NCBI GenBank assembly: GCA_934255515.1
Contig: CAKQON010000005.1
Span: 1-58,306, forward strand
Reading direction: 5' to 3'
Source: an uncultured Sutterella sp.
GTDB lineage: Bacteria > Pseudomonadota > Gammaproteobacteria > Burkholderiales > Burkholderiaceae_F
DNA: 58,306 nt
The notes beneath the pieces are model-generated. The model was not told where the DNA came from and did no database searches. It was given only the letters and a program-made list of their open reading frames with translations. The first letter of the stretch is position 1; every line of letters begins with the position of its first letter. Positions 52,931-58,306 of the stretch are shown piece after piece. A program made the translations under genes and the position numbers.

Positions 52931-54574
52931 ATGAAGACCGACATCGAAATCGCCCAGGAACACAAACTCATTCCGATCGATGAGCTTGCGCATTCCGCGG
53001 GCCTCACCGACGCCGAATTTGAACCCTACGGCCGCGACAAGGCCAAGGTTCAGCTTGACCCGTCCCGCAAGGAAAAAGGCAAGCTCATTCTGGTGACGGC
53101 CACTTCCGGCATGCCCGCGGGCTCGGGCAAGACCACCACCTCGATCGCCCTCGCTCAGGGCCTGAAGCGCATCGGCCGGAGCGCCGCGCTCGCGCTTCGC
53201 GAACCCTCGCTCGGCCCGGTCTTCGGCATGAAGGGCGGCGCCGCGGGCGGCGGCTACAGCCAGGTGCTCCCGATGGAGGCGATCAACCTCCACTTTACGG
53301 GCGACCTCCACGCCATCACGGCCGCCAACAATCTGCTCGCCGCGCTTCTCGACAACGCCCGTCATCAGGGTCAGGTCGTTCTGAAGGAAATCTTCTGGCG
53401 CCGCGTCATGGACGTGAACGAGCGCATGCTGCGCAACATCATCACGGGTCTCGGGGGCCCGGCCAACGGCATCCCGACTGAAGCGGGCTTCGACATCACG
53501 GCCGCCTCCGAACTCATGGCCGTTCTCTGCCTCGCGAACGACATGGAAGACCTGCGCGCGCGCATCGACCGCATCGTTCTCGGCCTGCGCCCCGACGGCA
53601 CGCCCTTTACCTGCGCCGAACTCGGCGCCACGGGCGCACTCCTCGCGCTCCTTCTCGAAGCCTTCAAGCCCAACCTCGTTCAGTCGATCGAAGGCAACAT
53701 CGCCTTCGTTCACGGCGGCCCCTTCGCCAACATCGCCCACGGCTGCAACTCGGTGGCCGCCACCCGCGCCGCGCTGAAGCTTGCCGACTACGCCGTTACG
53801 GAAGCGGGCTTCGGCTCGGACCTCGGCGCTGAAAAGTTCTTCAACATCAAGTGCCGCGCCGCCGGCTTCCAGCCCGCCGCGGTCGTCCTCGTCACGTCCA
53901 CGCGCGCCCTCAAGTGGCACGGCGGCGTCCCGCTCCCCGAGATCGGCTCCCCCAACCTCGAAGCGGTCGAGCGCGGTCTCGTCAACCTCGACGCCCATAT
54001 CGCCAACCTGCGCCACTTCGGCCCCAACATCGTTGTTTCGCTCAACCACTTCCACACCGATACGGATGAGGAAGTCGAAGCCATCCGCATGCGCTGCGCA
54101 GCGCTCGGCATCCGCTTTGCGGTCTGCGACGGCTTCGCCAGGGGCGGCGAAGGCGCGATGGAGCTCGCCCGCGAAGTGGTCGAGGCGGCCGACGATCCGC
54201 ATCCGCTCGTCAACACGTATGCGGAAGACGCGCCGGTGGTCGACAAGATCGAAGCCATCGTCACGCAGGTGTACGGAGGCGCGGGCGTCAAGCTTTCCGC
54301 TGCAGCCCTGAAGGATCTGAAGCGCTTGTCCGACCTCGGCTACGACAAGCTCCCGGTCTGCATCGCGAAAACGCCGTTCTCGCTTACAGCCGACCCGAAG
54401 GCGCTCGGCGCTCCGAAGGGCTTCGTCCTTCCGGTTGAACGCCTCATCCTCAATGCAGGTTCGGGCTTTGTCGTTGCGATGGCCGGCTCCATCATGCGCA
54501 TGCCGGGCCTTCCGAAGCGCCCCGCCGCCATGGGAATCGACGTCGTCAACGGCCGCATCACGGGCCTCGCCTGA
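52931..54574 (+). CDS. fhs: Formate-tetrahydrofolate ligase
   Basis: A 547-residue enzyme joining formate to tetrahydrofolate with ATP, giving 10-formyl-THF for purines and fMet under anaerobic growth. The start MKTDIEIAQEHKLIPIDELA, LREPSLGPVFGMKGGAAGGGYSQV, MEAINLHFTGDLHAITAANN and the late GFVVAMAGSIMRMPGLPKRPAA are all diagnostic. The P-loop reads SGMPAGSGKTTT (about 59-70); the family usually has PTPAGEGKTT. ATG at 52931 with AGGAG five bases upstream. Length is normal. The 222 bp before it hold no gene. Confidence 0.95.
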   Translation: MKTDIEIAQEHKLIPIDELAHSAGLTDAEFEPYGRDKAKVQLDPSRKEKGKLILVTATSGMPAGSGKTTTSIALAQGLKRIGRSAALALREPSLGPVFGMKGGAAGGGYSQVLPMEAINLHFTGDLHAITAANNLLAALLDNARHQGQVVLKEIFWRRVMDVNERMLRNIITGLGGPANGIPTEAGFDITAASELMAVLCLANDMEDLRARIDRIVLGLRPDGTPFTCAELGATGALLALLLEAFKPNLVQSIEGNIAFVHGGPFANIAHGCNSVAATRAALKLADYAVTEAGFGSDLGAEKFFNIKCRAAGFQPAAVVLVTSTRALKWHGGVPLPEIGSPNLEAVERGLVNLDAHIANLRHFGPNIVVSLNHFHTDTDEEVEAIRMRCAALGIRFAVCDGFARGGEGAMELAREVVEAADDPHPLVNTYAEDAPVVDKIEAIVTQVYGGAGVKLSAAALKDLKRLSDLGYDKLPVCIAKTPFSLTADPKALGAPKGFVLPVERLILNAGSGFVVAMAGSIMRMPGLPKRPAAMGIDVVNGRITGLA

Positions 54575-54597
54575 GAAAAGCGCATTTAAGCATCACT

Positions 54598-54621
54598 CGG
54601 GAAGACCTCCGGGTCTTCCCG
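54598..54621. repeat. Inverted repeat after fhs
   Basis: CGGGAAGACC and GGTCTTCCCG pair around a short loop, 23 bases after the fhs stop, without a T run. It probably stabilises the mRNA end ahead of the true terminator. Confidence 0.5.
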
Positions 54622-54637
54622 GCTGAGATATGAAACA

Positions 54638-54670
54638 GGCTCCGGGAGCAGTTCCGGAGCCTTCTCTTTT
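54638..54670 (+). terminator. Intrinsic terminator of fhs
   Basis: GGCTCCGG pairs with CCGGAGCC around eight bases, followed by TTCTCTTTT. Confidence 0.85.
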
Positions 54671-54679
54671 GTCGGTTCA

Positions 54680-55144
54680 TCAATCGCCCACCAAAGGCCG
54701 GCCGGGAAAAAGCCGGTCGAGCGTTCTCGCCCAGTAGCGGGAGCTCCTCACAAACTTGACGTGCGGTGAAATGGGATTCCTCGACGGGTCAAAGCTCGCA
54801 TTCGCCGTCTTTTCGCCGCCGAGATAGAAATCGAACGCGACCGGATACTGCTTAACGAGCGCCGGCACGTAGTACTGCTCGAGTCCCCAGCGGTAGACAA
54901 GTGTCTGCCGGCAGGCCGAAGGCGGCGTATGAGCGGGGAGTTCGCGAACGTCGAAGCGCTTCTCGCGCAGAAGCTTCAGAAGGAGCGCGTGCATGCCGGG
55001 CTCCTTCCCCTCGGGCGGAACGACGCAGAGGTCGTTATCCGCCGTACTGATGGTGCCGTTCACATTGACGACGCTGCAGCCGCTCATGAGAAGCGCCGCC
55101 GTCAGAAGGCTGCCGAGACCCAGGAATAGCCTGCCCGAAATCAT
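54680..55144 (-). CDS. Unrecognised lipoprotein (Sbp-like)
   Basis: A 154-residue lipoprotein, signal MISGRLFLGLGSLLTAALLM with lipobox MSGC at residues 20-23. The mature part begins SVVNVNGTISTADNDLCVVP and has a second and third Cys (DLCVVP, SACRQT) that could form a disulfide, and a repeated YYVPALVKQYPVAFDFYLGG strand pattern. The layout resembles small Sbal_3080-type lipoproteins only loosely. ATG at 55144. Function unknown. Confidence 0.72.
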   Translation of the reverse strand: MISGRLFLGLGSLLTAALLMSGCSVVNVNGTISTADNDLCVVPPEGKEPGMHALLLKLLREKRFDVRELPAHTPPSACRQTLVYRWGLEQYYVPALVKQYPVAFDFYLGGEKTANASFDPSRNPISPHVKFVRSSRYWARTLDRLFPGRPLVGD

Positions 55145-55991
55145 GGAAAAAACCTCAGAATGAACGAACCAAAGTGCGTTCAAAAGATAGCAGGAAGCCG
55201 CGGCGGACGAAAGCTCAAAGGCGGACAAGCGAAAAACGCAGATAGAGAAACGGCGGCCCGGGAAAGGAGAAAACCGGGCCGCCGCAAAAGGGCTGCGCAT
55301 TTGCGTCGGAAGATGGCGGGGAGCCGATCCCTAACGTCTGCGCTGACTTTTGACTGCAGCCTTCGCCGTTCACGGAAAAGTCCTGCAGTCGATATCGCAG
55401 GCTCCGCCTGTCGCTGAATTTCTTCAGAAGCGCCTGCCGGGGACCAGCCGATCTAAGCGCGCGGAAACCTTATCAACCACAAAAAGGAGAAAAAGCACAC
55501 TGAAGTGCAGCCATGAAAGGAGTTGCATCCGACGTCATGGCGCGTCAATTTGTTCGAAATACCGAAACGATTTTTAGCAATCGATCGAACCAACCGAACA
55601 TATGTGCAGTATACATGAACGAATATTGATTCGCCGTTCTACCGGCCTGAATGCAAAATAATAAATGAAACAAAATGTATATTTACTATAAATCCATATA
55701 TATCATCATATAAATATGACATCAGTGCCGGATTCACCCCTGAAAACGGACAAAAAACGACAGTGCATTCGGGTTACCCATCATTGCTTTTTAGGATGTG
55801 AAAATACCAATTTCAATGGACCGGCATCCTGCACGTATTGAACTTAAGTCTTCGGTCGTAGGTATTTCTTTGTTTTCCGACACTTCTCAAATGTTTTTGA
55901 GGTGTATTATCAAATCAAGATGAAGCGATTTATCCGATCTCCGAGACCGGACTCCTTCCGGGCTCGATCCAATATTGGCAAGGAGTTGTCT
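55145..55991. other. 847-bp gene-free stretch, AT-rich right half
   Basis: No convincing gene is seen. The left half (to about 55550) is GC-rich with strong hairpins: CGGCGGCCCGG with CCGGGCCGCCG (55251-55283), and GACTGCAG (55352-55359) with CTGCAGTC (55383-55390). The right half (about 55560-55800) is unusually AT-rich, with runs such as ATATATATCATCATATAAAT. An imperfect hairpin (ACAC, CTCAAA with TTTGAG, GTGT) at 55880-55905 precedes hmp. The hmp promoter must be here. Confidence 0.7.
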
Positions 55992-57197
55992 ATGCTTACG
56001 TCCTCTCAGATCGCCCTTATCAAATCCTCGGAACCTGTCATCAGGGCGCATGGTCTTGTGATTACGAAGCTCATGTACAGCCGCATGCTGGCTGAACACC
56101 CTGAGCTCTGCAACCTCTTCAATCTTTCGCATCAGGCTGCCGGCACCCAGCAAAAGACGCTCGCGGGCGCCCTCGCTCTCTACGCGGCAAACATCGATGC
56201 CCTTCAGAATCTCAGCGGCGCAGTCCGGGTCATTGCGGAGCGCCATGCCGCGCTCTGCGTGAAGCCCGAGCACTACCAGATCGTCGGGAAGTGCCTTCTC
56301 GCCGCTGCCGAGAAAGTGCTCGGCGATGCGGCAACCCCTGAGCTGATCGCCGCCTGGGCGGCCGCCTACCAGCAGCTCGCCGACATCCTCATTGCGACCG
56401 AAGCCGGCATCTATAAGGAAAAGGCTCAGATGGAAGGCGGCTGGAGCGGATGGCGCACCTTCGACTGCGTCAACCGGGTCGAGGAATGCCCGGGAGTCGT
56501 CTCCTTCTACTTCCTTCCTGCCGACGGCGGACAAATTCCCGCCTACAGGGCTGGCCAGTACGTGACGCTGCGCGTCTACGTTCCCGGTCTCCGGGTACTG
56601 CAGCCGCGCCATTACACGCTCTCGCAGGCAAAGGGCTCCGGCATGCTCCGCATTACCGTAAAGGCCATCCGCGCGAAGGAAGGCGCCCCTGCCGGCATCG
56701 TTTCCAACCAGCTCGTCAGTACGCTCAAGGTCGGCAATCAGGTCGAGCTCACGGCTCCGACGGGAACCTTCGTCATCGACGACGTGAAGGACGATCATCC
56801 TCTCGTTCTCATTGCCGCCGGCATCGGCATCACGCCGATGGTGGCGATGCTCGAGGAGCTCTCGACCGAAAATCCGCTCCGCTCGGTGCACTTCCTCTAT
56901 TCGACGCAGAATAAAGCCGCCTATCCCCTCAGGGAAACGGTCGACGCCGTGATGAAGGGGCTCCCGAAGGGCGCCAAGGCGGTCTTCTTTACGAAGCCCG
57001 GCCCCGACGACCATCTCGGACAGGACTTCGACGCGTCCGGCCGCATCACGCCCGCCAACATCCGCAACTTCTGTCAGGACCCGGACGCAGACTTCTATAT
57101 CTGCGGGCCCACATCCTTCATGACGGACATCACGTCGGCGCTGCGGCAGATCGGCGTGATTGAGCCGCGCATCCACACGGAAAGCTTCGGCGCCTGA
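55992..57197 (+). CDS. hmp: Flavohemoprotein, nitric oxide dioxygenase
   Basis: A 401-residue protein that detoxifies NO to nitrate using NAD(P)H and O2. The globin domain (1-140) keeps Tyr29, Gln53 and the proximal His85, at the same numbers as E. coli Hmp. The FAD domain has the RHYTLSQ motif (usually RxYS) near 209, and the NAD domain has LIAAGIGITPMVAMLEEL and YICGPTSFM. All three domains are complete. ATG at 55992 with AGGAG six bases upstream; an earlier in-frame start at 55902 is not supported. NsrR usually controls such genes but I could not identify a clear site in the long leader. Confidence 0.95.
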   Translation: MLTSSQIALIKSSEPVIRAHGLVITKLMYSRMLAEHPELCNLFNLSHQAAGTQQKTLAGALALYAANIDALQNLSGAVRVIAERHAALCVKPEHYQIVGKCLLAAAEKVLGDAATPELIAAWAAAYQQLADILIATEAGIYKEKAQMEGGWSGWRTFDCVNRVEECPGVVSFYFLPADGGQIPAYRAGQYVTLRVYVPGLRVLQPRHYTLSQAKGSGMLRITVKAIRAKEGAPAGIVSNQLVSTLKVGNQVELTAPTGTFVIDDVKDDHPLVLIAAGIGITPMVAMLEELSTENPLRSVHFLYSTQNKAAYPLRETVDAVMKGLPKGAKAVFFTKPGPDDHLGQDFDASGRITPANIRNFCQDPDADFYICGPTSFMTDITSALRQIGVIEPRIHTESFGA

Positions 57198-57280
57198 AGG
57201 AACTAAGCTTCCAAAGAGGCCGCAAAGACCTCCTCCGGAAGAGGCTTCGCGGGTCCGCAGGATTGCGGACCGGAATGCCA

Positions 57281-57325
57281 AAAGGCCGGTCAAGTCCGCT
57301 TCCGATGCGGACGCCGGCCTTTTTC
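57281..57325. terminator. Bidirectional terminator between hmp and the XRE gene
   Basis: AAAGGCCGG pairs with CCGGCCTTT, with inner GTCCGC/GCGGAC pairing, and T runs follow on both strands. Confidence 0.9.
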
Positions 57326-57345
57326 CTTGCATTCGGAGCCCGCTT

Positions 57346-57714
57346 TCAGCGGACTTCAAAGTCGCCCGGTTCAACCCCGAAGCGTCGGGCAAAAATGACC
57401 GCGATCTCATGCGGAATCGTGCGGACGCCGCACTCGAAGTCGGAAATTCGGGTCTGCGTGGTTCCCGCAATTGCCGCCGCTTCCTTCTGCGTCATGCGGC
57501 ATTCCGTGCGCAGGCGCTTCAGGAGCTTTCCCGGCAGTTCGCGGGCTGCGTTGTCTTCCGGCGACGCTTTGCGGAGAGGCGGACGCGAGCCGTTCGCGAG
57601 CCCGACGAGCGCAGAGAGTGCGGTCTCCCATGCGTCGGCATCGCTCTCCCCGACAGCGATGCGGAATTCCGTTCTGCCGTCTTCGTTGTCGATTCGCTCG
57701 AGCCGGATTGTCAT
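57346..57714 (-). CDS. XRE-type helix-turn-helix protein
   Basis: A 122-residue protein. The N-terminal half (about 1-55) is a small beta/helix piece, FRIAVGESDADAWETALSAL. The C-terminal half (about 58-120) is a clear Cro/CI helix-turn-helix: KLLKRLRTECRMTQKEAAAIA then TQTRISDFECGVRTIPHEIA. Such two-part proteins occur as antitoxins, but no toxin partner gene is next to it. Likely a transcription regulator, possibly of itself or the divergent nitroreductase. ATG at 57714. Confidence 0.83.
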   Translation of the reverse strand: MTIRLERIDNEDGRTEFRIAVGESDADAWETALSALVGLANGSRPPLRKASPEDNAARELPGKLLKRLRTECRMTQKEAAAIAGTTQTRISDFECGVRTIPHEIAVIFARRFGVEPGDFEVR

Positions 57715-57803
57715 CTCATGGACCTCTTGTTTACACTCGCGGCAGAACGCCGCCCGAGGTATTTTAACGGTCTCACGCCATTCTCCTTTTGAGCCACACT
57801 TTC

Positions 57804-58265
57804 ATGTCCATCCGCAAAACACTCAACAACAAGCTTCACGACTTCAGGACCGGAATCGGCGACCAGATTGAAGAGCTCAAGGCCGAAATCGACCGCCGCT
57901 TCGGGAGCCTCGGCCGGAAGTCCGGCGACGAGATCCTGCGCGCGCTCCCTGAACCCAACGGCATGACGATGCCCCTCATGGAGGCGCTCGAGGAGCGCAA
58001 GTCCGAACGAAGCTTCAGCAACGAGCCCCTTCCCGACCAGCTCGTGAGCAACCTTCTTTTCGCGGCCGACGGCATCAACCGCAAGGGCGGGAAGAGAACG
58101 ACGCCGACGGCCCTCAACTGGCGCGAAACGGATATTTATCTTCTGAAGGCCAACGGCATCTGGCGCTGGGTTCCGGAGCGCCGCGCGCTCCTTTTCTGCG
58201 CGCTCCACGACATCCGCGAGGTGTCCTACCCTGAATATTTCGCCCAAAATAGACCTTGGGCGTAG
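57804..58265 (+). CDS. SagB-type nitroreductase, C-terminally truncated
   Basis: An FMN nitroreductase fold protein. The N-terminal ~40 residues form a helix, then LPEPNGMTMPLMEALEERKS with ERSFSNEPLPDQLVSNLLFA and ADGINRKGGKRTTPTALNWR are clear family motifs (FMN-binding Arg-Ser-x-Arg and the NR..GKRT..T..N pattern). Coding that fits the family runs to HDIREV (about 58220), then SYPEYFAQNRPWA and a stop that look foreign. Normal members are about 220-250 residues, so the last third is lost. ATG at 57804; a TTG at 57789 is less likely. Confidence 0.75.
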   Translation: MSIRKTLNNKLHDFRTGIGDQIEELKAEIDRRFGSLGRKSGDEILRALPEPNGMTMPLMEALEERKSERSFSNEPLPDQLVSNLLFAADGINRKGGKRTTPTALNWRETDIYLLKANGIWRWVPERRALLFCALHDIREVSYPEYFAQNRPWA

Positions 58266-58291
58266 GCTCATCTGCGATCGGCAGGTGAGCC
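58238..58291. repeat. Two adjacent inverted repeats at the right edge
   Basis: GCCCAA with TTGGGC (58240-58260), then AGGCTCA with TGAGCCT (58265-58293 region). They begin where the nitroreductase coding stops making sense. They could be a terminator-like structure or the end of a mobile element that inserted in the gene; the window stops too soon to tell. Confidence 0.45.
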
Positions 58292-58306
58292 TAAATTTTC
58301 AGGCGG

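Noticed and set aside
55160..55417. Small plus-strand frame of 85 residues
   Set aside because: No ribosome binding site, highly Arg/Lys-rich composition from GC-rich hairpins, and it starts inside the leader of the lipoprotein gene.
55660..55720. NsrR operator in the AT-rich block before hmp
   Set aside because: ATGTATATTTACTATAAAT has part of the half-site pattern but is not a good inverted repeat and lies about 300 bases from the gene.
57346..57714. Toxin-antitoxin module
   Set aside because: The XRE protein could be an antitoxin, but no partner frame of suitable size lies directly beside it.
1..58306. CRISPR array, tRNA or rRNA genes, prophage, origin
   Set aside because: No regularly spaced direct repeats, no cloverleaf with a T-arm consensus, no rRNA-like sequence and no phage gene run were noticed on reading either strand.

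Overview
The window is GC-rich (coding third positions mostly G or C) and reads as chromosome of a betaproteobacterium, most likely Sutterellaceae (Sutterella or a close relative). The case rests on exported flavocytochrome-c-type flavoproteins with a small tetraheme partner, a dba-dsbI pair, betaproteobacterial SuhB, MutS, ThiC and Fhs, and a porin remnant. This is inference from gene content; no rRNA or tRNA was found to confirm it.

Layout: 0-3.4 kb carries two transporters (Bcr/CflA MFS, AEC) and two unrecognised small proteins. 3.4-8.8 kb is a leftward pair, tilS then a 1159-residue SF1 helicase. 9-12.7 kb holds suhB and mutS. 12.9-16.1 kb starts with a GntR/FCD regulator and then becomes a decay zone: a frameshifted gene, a 5'-truncated ISAs1 transposase, and a porin remnant missing its front. 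16.2-22.1 kb holds two exported fumarate-reductase-like flavoproteins, one next to a tetraheme cytochrome, plus a DMT transporter and a short DprA. 22.3-26.3 kb holds serB, a fusion of a methylase-like domain without catalytic motifs to a type I specificity domain, a GNAT, and a quinone-reductase-type gene broken by one in-frame stop. 26.4-35.1 kb is mostly envelope: M16 protease, YciB, parvulin, Sel1 protein, YihY, dba-dsbI. 35.4-40.8 kb holds iadA, an unknown membrane protein and a CadR-like MerR regulator, divergent from a Cd/Zn/Pb-type P-type ATPase with a recognisable MerR-type promoter. 41.5-47.6 kb has a lysine-riboswitch-like leader before an APC/LAT permease, an amidohydrolase, an anchored unknown protein and an aldo/keto reductase. 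47.7-51.9 kb has metQ, thiC with an upstream TPP riboswitch, a lipoprotein and a NimA-like flavoprotein. 52-58.3 kb has a FixJ-type regulator, fhs, a lipoprotein, hmp after an AT-rich gene-free stretch, an XRE regulator, and a SagB-type nitroreductase cut short at the window edge.

The genes fit an anaerobic or microaerobic, amino-acid-using host-associated bacterium: periplasmic reductases, peptide and isoaspartate breakdown, lysine/amino-acid transport, methionine uptake, formate-dependent one-carbon supply, NO detoxification and metal efflux. Strongest points for a second look: the pseudo-methylase/specificity fusion, the lysine-type leader on a LAT permease, the TPP riboswitch with compensating changes in P4, the ATPase with three near-identical one-cysteine N-terminal domains, and the DsbI with a single cysteine pair.
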